Source: Sulfuriferula plumbiphila (GTDB lineage Bacteria; Pseudomonadota; Gammaproteobacteria; Burkholderiales; Sulfuriferulaceae). Taken from it: DNA of 64,000 nucleotides. Positions 27,754 to 37,034 of the stretch are shown in pieces (the stretch's first letter is position 1; the number at the start of each line of letters is the position of its first letter). The notes beneath the pieces were generated by a model. That model searched no databases. It was not told the origin of the DNA and saw nothing but the letters and a program-made list of their open reading frames with translations. Both the position numbers and the translations under genes were made by a program. The stretch spans positions 248,001 through 312,000 of the forward strand of contig NZ_AP021884.1 in NCBI RefSeq assembly GCF_009938015.1, given 5' to 3'.

Positions 27754-28430
27754 CGGCCCGGGGCTACTTCGTCACCGGCACCGATACCGGCGTGGGCAAG
27801 ACGCTGGTATCGGCTGCCCTGCTCCATGCTTTTGCTGCACGCAGCCTGCGCACGGTGGGGATGAAGCCGGTGGCGGCGGGGTGCGAGTGGCGCGATGGCG
27901 TCGCGTATTGGGATGACGTAGAGCAACTGCGCGCCGCAGCCAATGTGGACGCGGCGCAAGCGCTCGTGAACCCGTACCGTTTCGAACCCGCCATTGCGCC
28001 GCATATCGCGGCTGCCCAGATTGCGGTGACAATCCGGCTGGATGTCATTGCGCGGGCTTGTGATGCGCTGCAGGCGCAGGCTGATGTCGTGATAGTAGAA
28101 GGCGCAGGCGGTTTTCGCGTGCCGCTGAATGAGCATCAGGACATGGCCGACCTCGCTCGCAGGCTTTCCTTGCCGGTGATTCTGGTGGTGGGGATGCGCC
28201 TGGGTTGCATCAACCATGCGTTGCTTAGCGCCGAAGCCATCCATCATGCCGGGTTGCCGCTGGCCGGTTGGGTGGCCAACCGGATTGATCCCGCCATGGC
28301 GCAATTTGACGCCAGCCTGGCGACGCTGCTGCAGCGCCTCAATGCGCCTTTGCTGGGAGTGGTGCCGTGGCTGGCCAGGATGGATTTTTCTGCACTTTCC
28401 ACCCATCTTCTGCTGGAAAAGCTGCTCTAA
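27750..28430 (+). CDS. bioD: dethiobiotin synthetase
   Basis: A 226-residue ATP-dependent carboxylase forming dethiobiotin from DAPA and CO2. The P-loop [13 protein letters not shown] begins near residue 9; [11 protein letters not shown] and [14 protein letters not shown] are the substrate- and Mg-binding loops. Start ATGA overlaps the bioC stop. It is the last gene of the operon; bioA is not in the window and must be elsewhere if the pathway is complete. Confidence 0.96.
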   Translation: MTARGYFVTGTDTGVGKTLVSAALLHAFAARSLRTVGMKPVAAGCEWRDGVAYWDDVEQLRAAANVDAAQALVNPYRFEPAIAPHIAAAQIAVTIRLDVIARACDALQAQADVVIVEGAGGFRVPLNEHQDMADLARRLSLPVILVVGMRLGCINHALLSAEAIHHAGLPLAGWVANRIDPAMAQFDASLATLLQRLNAPLLGVVPWLARMDFSALSTHLLLEKLL

Positions 28431-28594
28431 CAGAAAATTAGAATAGTGTTATTTAATTAATAAATACATAAATATTTCAAACGCTTGCATTACATATTTT
28501 GCTTGTTTTCGCTGCTATGCCGTGCTACTTTATCCAGCGACGGCAAAGGGTCGCAGGGCATCCGACTAACGACAACAAGCGGGATTTGCAGGTA

Positions 28595-29077
28595 ATGTAC
28601 GGCGGCATACAAATCACACAGACTGGCGCAGTGGATTGTTGTATCACTGCGCGCCCCAATTGTTCGCTGTCGCGGTCGGGCAAGATCCTTGTTTTAGCTT
28701 CTTTTTTTCTGATTCTGTCGGTCACGGCCGGGGTATTTGCCATGATGGGCGCCTGGCCGATTCTGCCTTTTGCCGGACTGGAAATGCTGGCTGTATTGCT
28801 GGCGTTTTATCAAGTTTCCTGTCATGAGCGCGATTACGAGCGCATTACCATTGAAGGCAACACGCTGGTGCTGGAACGCCGCGATAATGTGCGCGTCATG
28901 CGTTCAGAATATAACCGCTGCTGGGCGCAGGTCGTGCTGCAGTGCCGGTCGGTTGGCCAGCAGTGCCGGGTGGCGCTACGTTCGCACGGCGCCGAGCAGG
29001 AATTGGGGCGTCATCTTAACGATGAGCAACGTACCGAACTGGCGCACCAGCTGGAACGGCGGCTGGGGTGTCAATAA
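28595..29077 (+). CDS. DUF2244 family membrane protein
   Basis: A 160-residue protein with two hydrophobic helices (LVLASFFLILSVTAGVFAMM and LPFAGLEMLAVLLAFY) followed by a soluble beta-rich tail (YERITIEGNTLVLERRD). This matches DUF2244 proteins, which commonly precede coxB in betaproteobacteria; their function is unknown. I prefer the ATG at 28595 because the predicted family length is about 160; earlier TTG or ATG starts add an unconserved, basic leader. It lies 32 bp before coxB. Confidence 0.8.
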   Translation: MYGGIQITQTGAVDCCITARPNCSLSRSGKILVLASFFLILSVTAGVFAMMGAWPILPFAGLEMLAVLLAFYQVSCHERDYERITIEGNTLVLERRDNVRVMRSEYNRCWAQVVLQCRSVGQQCRVALRSHGAEQELGRHLNDEQRTELAHQLERRLGCQ

Positions 29078-29109
29078 ATAAGCAGAATCATGAGGATGGG
29101 GGAGAAGGC

Positions 29110-30231
29110 ATGAAAATAAAACGGATATTGGGCGCAGCCACAGGCATGGTGCTGGGTTTGGCGACGGATTTGGCGCATGCGGCCTATGAGCTGAATCTGC
29201 AAACGCCGGAAACGCCCATCGCCGGACAGATTTATCATCTGCACACGCTGATCATGTATGTGGTTCTGGCGATATTTGTGGTGGTGTTCGGCGCCATGTT
29301 TTATTCGATCTATGCGCACCGCAAGTCCAGGGGTCATCAGGCTGCACATTTCCATGAAAACACCACGGTTGAGGTTATCTGGACCATTATTCCATTTTTT
29401 ATTTTGATAGGCATGGCGTTTCCGGCGACCAAAACCGTATTGGCGATGAAGGATACCTCCAGTCCGGACATGACGGTTAAAGTGACCGGCTTTCAGTGGA
29501 AATGGGAATACGATTATTTGCAGGAAGGGATTCATTTTTTCAGCAATCTGTCTACGCCGCGAGACCAGATTGACAATAAGGTCGCCAAGGATGCGCACTA
29601 TCTGCTTGAGGTGGATCACCCCTTGGTGGTGCCGACGGGCAAAAAAATTCGCATGCTGGTTACCGCCGATGATGTCATCCACTCCTGGTCGGTACCGGCC
29701 TTCGGTGTAAAGCAGGACGCGATACCCGGATTTATCCGCGATACCTGGTTCAAGGTTGAGAAACCGGGCATTTATCGCGGTCAGTGTTCCGAACTATGCG
29801 GCAAGGATCACGGCTTCATGCCTGTCGTGGTCGAGGCTAAAACACCGGAAGACTACGCTAAATGGCTGGCTGACGAGAAAGCAAAAATGGCAGCAGTGGT
29901 GGAGGACCCCAACAAGGTCTATACCCTGGATGAAATGAAGAGCAAGGGTGAAAAGGTGTTCACCAGCCATTGCGCAGCCTGCCATCAGGCCTCTGGCATG
30001 GGTATACCGGGCGCATTCCCGGCCCTCAACGGCTCCAAGATTGCCACTGGCGACAAGGCGGCACACATTGATCGGGTGATGAACGGAAAGCCGGGTACGG
30101 CGATGGCTGCGTTTGCAGCGCAACTGTCCGATACCGAGATTGCAGCGGTGATCACGTATGAGCGCAACGCCTGGAGCAACCACACCGGCGATGTGATCCA
30201 GCCGTCTGAAATCAAAGCACTGCGTAAATAA
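29110..30231 (+). CDS. coxB: cytochrome c oxidase subunit II with fused cytochrome c (caa3 type)
   Basis: A 373-residue subunit carrying electrons into an aa3 oxidase. After a signal/TM segment and a second TM (about 88-112), the cupredoxin domain holds CuA ligands H191, C226, C230, H234 and M237 ([12 protein letters not shown]). A C-terminal c-type domain has CAACH at 288-292, so this is a caa3 enzyme accepting electrons from soluble cytochromes or delivering them internally. The ATG at 29110 follows GGAGAAGG; an in-frame GTG at 29068 overlapping the previous gene is less likely. Confidence 0.97.
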   Translation: MKIKRILGAATGMVLGLATDLAHAAYELNLQTPETPIAGQIYHLHTLIMYVVLAIFVVVFGAMFYSIYAHRKSRGHQAAHFHENTTVEVIWTIIPFFILIGMAFPATKTVLAMKDTSSPDMTVKVTGFQWKWEYDYLQEGIHFFSNLSTPRDQIDNKVAKDAHYLLEVDHPLVVPTGKKIRMLVTADDVIHSWSVPAFGVKQDAIPGFIRDTWFKVEKPGIYRGQCSELCGKDHGFMPVVVEAKTPEDYAKWLADEKAKMAAVVEDPNKVYTLDEMKSKGEKVFTSHCAACHQASGMGIPGAFPALNGSKIATGDKAAHIDRVMNGKPGTAMAAFAAQLSDTEIAAVITYERNAWSNHTGDVIQPSEIKALRK

Positions 30232-30259
30232 TCAAGCGAGCAAGAAGAGGAGACCCGAT

Positions 30260-31834
30260 ATGGATGCGACACACGCTCACGACCATGGTCATGACCATCA
30301 CCCCAGTGGTTTGATGCGCTGGGTAAAAACCACCAACCACAAGGATATCGGCACGCTCTATCTGTGGTTTGCGCTGATCATGTTCTTCTTTGCCGGCAGC
30401 CTGGCGATGATGATCCGCGCCGAACTGTTTGAGCCGGGCATGCAGTTTGTGCACCCCGAGTTCTTCAACCAGCTCACCACCATGCACGGTCTCATCATGA
30501 TTTTCGGTGTGATCATGCCGGCCTTTACCGGATTCGCGAACTGGCAGGTGCCGCTGATGATCGGGGCGCCGGACATGGCGTTCCCGCGCATGAACAACTG
30601 GAGTTTCTGGCTGCTGCCGGTGGCTGCGATCTTTCTGATTGGCGAGTTCTTCCTGCCGGGTGGCGCTGTCGCAGGTGGCTGGACCATGTATCCGCCGCTG
30701 TTCATTCAGGGAGGGGTGTCTTATGACCTGACCATTTTCGCCGTACATATCATGGGCGCCTCGTCCATTATGGGTTCGATCAACATCATCACTACCATCC
30801 TTAACATGCGTGCGCCCGGCATGACGATGATGAAGATGCCGATGTTTGTGTGGACCTGGCTGATAACCGCCTATCTGCTGATCGCGACCATGCCGGTGCT
30901 GGCAGGTGCAGTGACCATGCTGCTCACCGACCGCCATTTCGGCACGCATTTCTTTAATGCGGCCGGGGGCGGTGATCCGGTCATGTTCCAGCATATTTTC
31001 TGGTTCTTCGGGCACCCTGAGGTGTACATCCTGATTTTGCCGGCGTTTGGCATCATCTCCCAGATCATTCCGACTTTCGCGCGCAAACCGCTGTTTGGTT
31101 ATGCATCAATGGTGTATGCCACAGGTTCCATCGCCATCCTGTCGTTCATCGTATGGGGCCACCACATGTTCACCGTGGGCATGCCTGCTGCAGGGCAGCT
31201 GTTCTTCATGTATTCCACCATGCTGATTGCGGTGCCCACCGGGGTGAAAGTGTTCAACTGGGTAGCCACCATGTGGAAAGGCTCAATGACTTTCGAGACG
31301 CCGATGCTGTTTGCGGTGGCCTTCGTCTGTCTGTTCACCATGGGTGGATTCTCGGGGCTGGTACTGGCAATTACGCCAGTGGATATCCAGTTGCAGGATA
31401 CCTATTACGTGGTTGCACACTTTCACTATGTGCTGGTGTCCGGTGCGCTGTTCTCGATTTTTGCGGGCGCGTATTACTGGCTGCCCAAATGGACCGGGCA
31501 CATGTATGACGAAAAACTGGGCAAGCTGCATTTCTGGCTCTCGGTCATTTCCATGAACATCCTGTTCTTCCCCATGCACTTCCTCGGGCTGGCTGGCATG
31601 CCGCGGCGGGTTCCGGACTATGCGCTGCAATTCACCCAGTTCAATCAGATTGCATCTATCGGCGGATTTATCTTTGGCGCCAGCCAGCTGATTTTCCTGA
31701 TCGTGGTGCTGAAGGCGGTGCGTGGCGGAGCCAAGGCTACCGACAAGGTATGGGAAGGTGCAGAAGGGCTGGAGTGGACAGTGCCGTCCCCCGCGCCCTA
31801 TCACACGTTTGAAACGGCGCCGATGGTGAAGTGA
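30260..31834 (+). CDS. coxA: cytochrome c oxidase subunit I
   Basis: A 524-residue, twelve-helix catalytic subunit holding low-spin haem a and the haem a3-CuB oxygen site in the inner membrane. Motifs visible: [25 protein letters not shown] (CuB His and cross-linked Tyr), [10 protein letters not shown] and VAHFHYVL (haem His ligands). An N-terminal [13 protein letters not shown] stretch is histidine-rich. It follows coxB by 28 bp with AGAGGAG upstream. Confidence 0.98.
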   Translation: MDATHAHDHGHDHHPSGLMRWVKTTNHKDIGTLYLWFALIMFFFAGSLAMMIRAELFEPGMQFVHPEFFNQLTTMHGLIMIFGVIMPAFTGFANWQVPLMIGAPDMAFPRMNNWSFWLLPVAAIFLIGEFFLPGGAVAGGWTMYPPLFIQGGVSYDLTIFAVHIMGASSIMGSINIITTILNMRAPGMTMMKMPMFVWTWLITAYLLIATMPVLAGAVTMLLTDRHFGTHFFNAAGGGDPVMFQHIFWFFGHPEVYILILPAFGIISQIIPTFARKPLFGYASMVYATGSIAILSFIVWGHHMFTVGMPAAGQLFFMYSTMLIAVPTGVKVFNWVATMWKGSMTFETPMLFAVAFVCLFTMGGFSGLVLAITPVDIQLQDTYYVVAHFHYVLVSGALFSIFAGAYYWLPKWTGHMYDEKLGKLHFWLSVISMNILFFPMHFLGLAGMPRRVPDYALQFTQFNQIASIGGFIFGASQLIFLIVVLKAVRGGAKATDKVWEGAEGLEWTVPSPAPYHTFETAPMVK

Positions 31835-31883
31835 GCGCTTGCAGGGCAGGGACTTCGCCCTGCTCGAACTGGAATGGGTGAAC

Positions 31884-31982
31884 ATGTTGAGCAATGAAGC
31901 TAAAAAATATTTCACGGCGATCTCGCTTGCATTGATAGCGGTCGGTTTGTTTCTTTACACCATTATTTACCACTGGCAATGA
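31884..31982 (+). CDS. 32-residue cytochrome oxidase small assembly-type membrane protein
   Basis: A short ORF between coxA and cox11 encoding a single membrane helix (LALIAVGLFLYTIIYHW) after a charged N-terminus (LSNEAKKYF). Its TGA overlaps the cox11 ATG, so the two are coupled. Peptides of this size at this site in betaproteobacterial cox operons are annotated as cytochrome oxidase small assembly proteins; the exact function is not established. Confidence 0.8.
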   Translation: MLSNEAKKYFTAISLALIAVGLFLYTIIYHWQ

Positions 31983-32539
31983 ACCCGACGCATGCTAACC
32001 GGGTGATGCTGAAAAAACTGGGCATTGTTGCCATTGCAATGTTCGGATTCGGTTTTGCGCTGATACCGTTTTACAACAAGATTTGCGAAGTCAGTGGCCT
32101 CAACAAAGGCGGTGAGCAGGAACTCGCCAAGAATACCCAGGTAGACACCAGCCGAAAAATTCGGCTGGAACTGGATGCCAACCTCAACGAAAACATGCCA
32201 TGGAAATTTTCCTCCATGCAGCCCATCGTCGAAGTGCACCCGGGGCAATTGATGCAGGTGGACTACAAGGCGGTAAATAACAGCGATGTGCCGGTTACCG
32301 GTCAGGCAATTCCGAGTTACGCACCCGCGCTTGCGGTGCAGTATTTCAAGAAAATCGAGTGTTTTTGTTTCACCAAACAAGTGCTCAAACCGCATGAAAC
32401 CAGAATCATGCCGGTGCTATTTGTGATTGATCCGGCGCTACCGAAGGACGTAAAGACCATTACCCTGTCGTATACGTTTTTTAACCTCAACCCGGGTGCT
32501 CAGACCGCCGCGGCAACCGACAAGGACGTACATGGCTGA
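31979..32539 (+). CDS. ctaG: cytochrome c oxidase assembly protein Cox11/CtaG
   Basis: A 186-residue, single-TM periplasmic copper chaperone that helps build the CuB site. One N-terminal membrane helix (LGIVAIAMFGFGFALIPFY) leads to an immunoglobulin-like domain containing the copper-binding CFCF motif in ECFCFTKQVLKPHE. Full length. Overlaps both neighbours (4 bp upstream, 8 bp downstream). Confidence 0.95.
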   Translation: MNPTHANRVMLKKLGIVAIAMFGFGFALIPFYNKICEVSGLNKGGEQELAKNTQVDTSRKIRLELDANLNENMPWKFSSMQPIVEVHPGQLMQVDYKAVNNSDVPVTGQAIPSYAPALAVQYFKKIECFCFTKQVLKPHETRIMPVLFVIDPALPKDVKTITLSYTFFNLNPGAQTAAATDKDVHG

Positions 32540-32738
32540 GCATGACCAGCATAAAACACTCACCGGCTGGCGTGCTGCCAAGACGGTATTCTGGAGTTTT
32601 CTGGGCATCCGGCGCAAGTCGGATTACCAGTCAGATGTGACCCATCTGAAGCCTGTGCAGGTGATTGTGGCCGGATTGATTGGCGTCGCGCTGCTGGTAG
32701 GCGCAATTTTGTTTCTGGTCTATCTGGTGACCAGGTAA
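32532..32738 (+). CDS. DUF2970 family small membrane protein
   Basis: A 68-residue protein with one C-terminal hydrophobic helix (VIVAGLIGVALLVGAILFLVYLV) and a basic N-terminal half (TVFWSFLGIRRKSDY). This is the DUF2970 pattern, a small protein encoded between cox11 and coxC in betaproteobacteria; function unknown, presumed assembly role. The ATG at 32532 overlaps the cox11 stop. Confidence 0.85.
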   Translation: MAEHDQHKTLTGWRAAKTVFWSFLGIRRKSDYQSDVTHLKPVQVIVAGLIGVALLVGAILFLVYLVTR

Positions 32739-32795
32739 AGCAAATTATAGGCGTGTGAAAAAATAAAACAGTAACAGTAAAGGAGGAACGCAGTC

Positions 32796-33647
32796 ATGGA
32801 AACCCATCAGGATAGGTATTACCTCGCACCGCCATCGCATTGGCCGATTCTGGGGTCGATTGCACTGATGCTGCTGGCATTCGGATTCGTCATGGTGCTC
32901 AACAGCATGGGCAATGGCAAACCCGTCATGCTTGCCGGAGCGGGGGTGCTGCTGGTCATGCTGTTCGGCTGGTTTGGCACGGTTATACGCGAGAGCGAAG
33001 GCGGCAAATACAACGAGCAGGTGGATTTGTCATTTCGCTGGAGCATGAGCTGGTTCATTTTCTCCGAAGTGATGTTTTTTGCGGCTTTTTTTGGCGCCCT
33101 GTTCTATACGCGCACGATCTCGGTTCCCGGTCTGGGCTCGGGCGAAACCATGCTGCAGCTGTGGCCGCACTATACCGCCACCTGGCCGACAGCCGGCCCC
33201 GGCCTGGCAGCAAAGTTCACTCCGATGGAAGCCTGGGGCATACCAGCAATCAATACCCTGCTGTTGCTGACTTCCGGCCTGACCGTCACCTGGGCGCACT
33301 GGGGATTAAAGAAGAATAATCGTACCCAGCTGGTGCTTGGCCTGATCATGACGGTGGCGTTAGGTATGAGCTTCCTGGGCCTGCAGGCATATGAATACCA
33401 TGAGGCCTATACCCGGCTGGGGTTGACGCTAGGGGCAGGAGTGTACGGCGCTACCTTTTTCATGCTGACCGGTTTCCACGGTTTTCATGTCACCATTGGC
33501 ACGATCATGCTGATTGTGATTCTGTTCCGTTCGATGGCTGGGCATTTCAAGCCAAGCCATCATTTTGCGTTCGAGGCGGTGTCCTGGTACTGGCACTTTG
33601 TGGACGTGGTCTGGCTGCTACTGTTTGTGGTGGTGTACTGGTTATAA
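32796..33647 (+). CDS. coxC: cytochrome c oxidase subunit III
   Basis: A 283-residue, seven-helix subunit that stabilises subunit I and proton uptake. Conserved segments: SFRWSMSWFIFSEVMFFAAFFGALFY, LLLTSGLTVTWAH, FLGLQAYEYHEAY, TGFHGFHVTIGTIMLIV and SWYWHFVDVVWLLLFVVVYW. A strong AAAGGAGG precedes the start. A rho-independent terminator follows, closing the coxBAC transcript. Confidence 0.97.
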   Translation: METHQDRYYLAPPSHWPILGSIALMLLAFGFVMVLNSMGNGKPVMLAGAGVLLVMLFGWFGTVIRESEGGKYNEQVDLSFRWSMSWFIFSEVMFFAAFFGALFYTRTISVPGLGSGETMLQLWPHYTATWPTAGPGLAAKFTPMEAWGIPAINTLLLLTSGLTVTWAHWGLKKNNRTQLVLGLIMTVALGMSFLGLQAYEYHEAYTRLGLTLGAGVYGATFFMLTGFHGFHVTIGTIMLIVILFRSMAGHFKPSHHFAFEAVSWYWHFVDVVWLLLFVVVYWL

Positions 33648-33674
33648 GGGCAAGATGGGGATTAAAGGGGAACT

Positions 33675-33705
33675 GCGCCGCACGCGCAAGTGTGCGGCGC
33701 TTTTA
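33675..33705 (+). terminator. rho-independent terminator after coxC
   Basis: GCGCCGCAC (33675-33683) pairs with GTGCGGCGC (33692-33700) across an 8-nt loop and is followed by TTTTATT. Confidence 0.85.
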
Positions 33706-33713
33706 TTCAGGGG

Positions 33714-33911
33714 TCACAAACTGCGTTGCGGCAACCAGCCAAAATGGAAGCCAAGCATCAGCAGGGCGAACAGGCTGATGGACAATACGATGCGTACAGT
33801 GAGTGCCTTGACTGTACGTTCGGACTGGCCTTTGTCTTTGATGAGATAGTAGAGTGCACTGAACAGGCTGGCGAGAATCAGGAAAATAAAAATCAACACA
33901 ACTGTGCGCAT
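33714..33911 (-). CDS. DUF2909 twin transmembrane protein
   Basis: A 65-residue protein of two membrane helices (VVLIFIFLILASLFSALYYLI and IVLSISLFALLMLGFHFGWL) joined by a charged loop (KDKGQSERTVKALTVR). This matches the DUF2909 twin-transmembrane family that sits on the opposite strand between coxC and SURF1 genes in betaproteobacteria. Start ATG 33911 has GGAGA 7 bp upstream. Function unknown. Confidence 0.85.
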   Translation of the reverse strand: MRTVVLIFIFLILASLFSALYYLIKDKGQSERTVKALTVRIVLSISLFALLMLGFHFGWLPQRSL

Positions 33912-33982
33912 GACGGGTCTCCACAATACAATAATCCAGTCTATCCCAGCCTACTGATACATACCAGCGAGACACGAGCAAG

Positions 33983-34696
33983 ATGAGATTTGGAGCGTAT
34001 CAATTCAAGCCGACGCTGGTGCCCACATTGGCCATGGTAGTAATGATTGCCCTGACATTGTTTTTAGCCAACTGGCAGCTTGACCGGGCAGATCAGAAGC
34101 GTGCGTTGCAGGCGCGTTATGACCTGATGCAGAAAGACCCGGCGGTGACGCTGCCAGGCAAGCAGGCCGATAGCACAGGCCTGCTGTACCAGAAGGTGGC
34201 TTTGCGCGGCCGTTTTGATTTTGTCCACGAAATTTATATCGACAACAAGCTGTACCGGGGGCGAGCCGGTTACTATGTAATCACGCCGTTTCGTGACGAC
34301 AACAGCGGTAGCTATGTGCTGGTCAACCGGGGCTGGCTGGCCGCAGGCAGCAATCGCGCCATTCCTCCTATGGCAGCCCAGGTGCCGGGTCAGATACGCA
34401 TCGAAGGTATCGTTACCAGCCCGAACAGTCGCTACCTGGAGCTGTCGGCTGCAACGGTGCAGGGGCGGGTATGGGAAAACCTGCATTTCAAACGCTACGC
34501 AACTACGCTTCCCTATGCCGTGCAGGCCGTTCTGATCCAGCAGATCAATGACACGCAGGATGGCCTGGTGCGAGTATGGGATCGCCCCGATGCGGGTGCT
34601 GCGATGCATATGGGCTATGCCGTACAATGGTTTGCCATCGCAACTGCAATTCTGATTATCTATCTGGTGCTCAATGTCAAACGTGTCCCAATCTGA
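33983..34696 (+). CDS. SURF1 family cytochrome oxidase biogenesis protein
   Basis: A 237-residue inner-membrane protein with a TM helix at each end (LVPTLAMVVMIALTLFLANWQL and WFAIATAILIIYLVL) around a periplasmic domain containing GRAGYYVITPF and VLVNRGWL, the SURF1 hallmarks. SURF1 supports haem a insertion into subunit I. It begins a second assembly transcript divergent from the DUF2909 gene and overlaps the next gene by 23 bp. Confidence 0.93.
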   Translation: MRFGAYQFKPTLVPTLAMVVMIALTLFLANWQLDRADQKRALQARYDLMQKDPAVTLPGKQADSTGLLYQKVALRGRFDFVHEIYIDNKLYRGRAGYYVITPFRDDNSGSYVLVNRGWLAAGSNRAIPPMAAQVPGQIRIEGIVTSPNSRYLELSAATVQGRVWENLHFKRYATTLPYAVQAVLIQQINDTQDGLVRVWDRPDAGAAMHMGYAVQWFAIATAILIIYLVLNVKRVPI

Positions 34697-35258
34697 GAAC
34701 AAGCGTTTCCGCATCAAGCTGCTACTGCTGTTCGCACTCTTTGCGTTGCCGGTTGCGGCTTCATATGTTGCGTATTACATCTGGACCCCAGGCGGAAAAA
34801 CATCCAACTATGGCGAATTGCTCCCGGTACAGATGCTCGCTGGCGTTACCGGCATCCAGGCGGGCGGTGCGGCATTTAGCCTGGATCAGTTCAAAGGCAA
34901 ATGGGTGATGGTGGAATTTGATAGTGGCAAGTGTGATGCGTATTGTCGCGAGAAGCTGTATACCATGCGTCAAGTGCGCACAGCCCAGGGGGCCGAGCGG
35001 GACAGGGTACAGCGGCTTTGGCTGGTCACTGACAATGTCGTGCCGGTCCCTGAGTTGATGGCTGGCTACGCCGGTACCACCGTGGTGACAGCGGATAAAG
35101 CGGCGAGTGCAGAATTCCCTGCGAATGGACGCATAGAGGATTATATTTATCTGGTCGACCCGTTGGGTAACCTGATGATGCGTTTTCCGAAAAATCCGAA
35201 CCCGAGTGCAATGATCAAGGACATCAAGCATTTGCTCAAGACATCACAAATTGGCTAA
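34674..35258 (+). CDS. Sco-like membrane-anchored protein lacking the Sco histidine
   Basis: A 194-residue protein with one N-terminal helix (LLLLFALFALPVAASYVAYYI) and a thioredoxin-like periplasmic domain. C87 and C91 form a CDAYC motif with the Sco CxxxC spacing, within KWVMVEFDSGKCDAYC. The region that should carry the third copper ligand reads RIEDYIYLVDPLG, with no histidine, so it may act as a thiol reductant rather than a copper donor. It occurs at this place in betaproteobacterial cox clusters, between SURF1 and ctaA or ctaB. Confidence 0.8.
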   Translation: MSNVSQSENKRFRIKLLLLFALFALPVAASYVAYYIWTPGGKTSNYGELLPVQMLAGVTGIQAGGAAFSLDQFKGKWVMVEFDSGKCDAYCREKLYTMRQVRTAQGAERDRVQRLWLVTDNVVPVPELMAGYAGTTVVTADKAASAEFPANGRIEDYIYLVDPLGNLMMRFPKNPNPSAMIKDIKHLLKTSQIG

Positions 35259-35311
35259 TCAAATAGAAAAACACACGGTGTGAACCAGCGCCGAATGGAC
35301 GGAGGTGAAGG

Positions 35312-36226
35312 ATGACAAGCAGCCTGATTTTGCAAGTAAGCGCCTGTCGCTGTCAGCAGTTTTTGCGGCTGTGCAAACTGCGTGTTGTATCGTTGATTGT
35401 ATTTACTGCGGTGATTGGCATGTTCCTCGCCGTGCCCGGCTGGCCACCCCTGGTGCCGATGCTGGCTGCCACACTTGGCATTGCACTGGTGGCGGCGGCA
35501 GCCGCCGCATTCAATTGCCTGGTCGAGCAGAAGATTGACGCAGTGATGGCGCGCACGCGCGCGCGCCCCCTGCCCACGGGCGAGGTCAGCAGTATGCAAA
35601 CACTGGTGTTCTCTGGCCTGGTGGGCGGCGGAGGGATGTATTTGCTGCACGCATATGTCAATCCGCTGACGGCGTGGTTAACCTTGGCGACGTTCGTTGG
35701 CTATGCCGTGGTATATACCATATTTCTCAAACCGGCCACCCCGCAGAATATTGTGATTGGCGGTGCGTCGGGCGCCATGCCACCGGTGCTGGGGTGGGCT
35801 GCGGTAACCGGTGAGGTGAGCAGCGATGCGCTGTTGTTGTTCCTGATTATTTTTGTGTGGACGCCGCCGCATTTCTGGGCCCTGGCCCTGTACCGACGCA
35901 AAGAATATGCCAAGGCCGGATTGCCCATGCTGCCGGTAACCCATGGCGAGGCATACACGCGTCTGCAAGTGTTGCTCTACACCATCGCGCTCTCGGCTGT
36001 CACGCTGCTGCCATTTGTGACCGGCATGAGCGGACTGATTTACCTGGGCGGCGCGCTCATACTGGATGCGGTGTTCCTCTATTATGCGGTTTCCATTTAT
36101 CGGCATTACAGCGATGCACTGGCACAAAAAACGTTCCGCTATTCCATTCTGTACCTGAGCTTGTTGTTCGCACTGTTGTTGATTGATCATTACTGGATGA
36201 TCAACTTGATTCAGCCTGCGGGCTAG
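35312..36226 (+). CDS. ctaB: protohaem IX farnesyltransferase (haem O synthase)
   Basis: A 304-residue UbiA-family prenyltransferase that makes haem O from haem B. It has about nine membrane helices; the first Asp-rich motif region is [21 protein letters not shown] and [29 protein letters not shown] is the second loop. GGAGGTGAAGG precedes the ATG. The neighbouring haem A synthase gene (ctaA/cox15), normally just upstream, is not here. Confidence 0.96.
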   Translation: MTSSLILQVSACRCQQFLRLCKLRVVSLIVFTAVIGMFLAVPGWPPLVPMLAATLGIALVAAAAAAFNCLVEQKIDAVMARTRARPLPTGEVSSMQTLVFSGLVGGGGMYLLHAYVNPLTAWLTLATFVGYAVVYTIFLKPATPQNIVIGGASGAMPPVLGWAAVTGEVSSDALLLFLIIFVWTPPHFWALALYRRKEYAKAGLPMLPVTHGEAYTRLQVLLYTIALSAVTLLPFVTGMSGLIYLGGALILDAVFLYYAVSIYRHYSDALAQKTFRYSILYLSLLFALLLIDHYWMINLIQPAG

Positions 36227-36336
36227 TCTTGCGGTATTCGTATTCCATCATTCGGACAGCGCGAATACAATCCTGGTCTGCCCGTGACATGAGCGCGGCA
36301 AGCTTTCCCCTGTGGGGTAATGTTCGATGAGGCAAC

Positions 36337-36930
36337 ATGGTCATGCTGCGCCTTGCCCGTTTTCTATTTTTGTTTCTGGTGCTGGTTCTGACCGGATGTG
36401 GCGAGAAACAGCCGGTGCATTATCTGGCTACCGATATCACTGGCGTCGGCTACGCGCGCGATTTTCGTCTGACTGACCAAACCGGCAAGGTACGTACCCT
36501 GGCCGATTTTCGCGGCAAGGTGGTAGCAATCTTTTTTGGCTATACGCACTGCCCGGATGTGTGCCCTGCCACACTGTCGGATTTTGCCATGGCGATGAAA
36601 CTGCTGGGTAAGGACGCTGCCAGGGTTCAGGTGATTTTTGTAACCCTGGATCCTGAGCGTGATACCCGGGCCGTGCTGGCCCATTATGTGCCAGCCTTCA
36701 ATCCCGGCTTTTTGGGAATGTATGCCGACCCCGCTGGTACCGCCGCCCTGGCCAAGGCGTTCAAGGTATTCTATCAAAAACAGCCAGCGGATGGGCATGG
36801 CCGCTACGCGGTGGACCATAGCGCCGGAACCTATATCTACGATACGCAAGGCCGCCTGAGACTCTACATGGCCTATGGTCAGGGGCCGCCGGCCATCGCG
36901 CACGACATCTCGTTACTGCTCAAGGATTGA
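36337..36930 (+). CDS. Sco1/SenC family copper chaperone (lipoprotein)
   Basis: A 197-residue periplasmic protein delivering copper to the CuA site. A lipobox (LTGC, C21) predicts a lipid anchor. The copper ligands are all present: C72 and C76 in GYTHCPDVCPATL and H161 in VDHSAGTYIYD. GAGG lies 5 bp before the start. It closes the caa3 assembly cluster, 104 bp before ccoN. Confidence 0.94.
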   Translation: MVMLRLARFLFLFLVLVLTGCGEKQPVHYLATDITGVGYARDFRLTDQTGKVRTLADFRGKVVAIFFGYTHCPDVCPATLSDFAMAMKLLGKDAARVQVIFVTLDPERDTRAVLAHYVPAFNPGFLGMYADPAGTAALAKAFKVFYQKQPADGHGRYAVDHSAGTYIYDTQGRLRLYMAYGQGPPAIAHDISLLLKD

Positions 36931-36964
36931 AGCACATCTTGCGTGCGGCAACCCGTCGCTGGTA

Positions 36965-36993
36965 AAATTAGGAAATCTGTAATATTCCAATTT
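36965..36993. promoter_or_regulatory. inverted repeat upstream of ccoN
   Basis: AAATTAGGAA (36965) and TTCCAATTT (ending 36993) form an imperfect palindrome in an AT-rich stretch about 40 bp before the ccoN start. It does not match the FNR/Anr consensus TTGAT-N4-ATCAA, which I looked for and did not find, so its regulator is unknown. Confidence 0.4.
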
Positions 36994-37034
36994 ACTTACA
37001 CTGTTTTTTAGACTAGGCGGCGCAGGAGAGACCC

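Noticed and set aside
36931-37034. FNR/Anr box before ccoN
   Set aside because: No TTGAT-N4-ATCAA match was found; only a different AT-rich palindrome is present.
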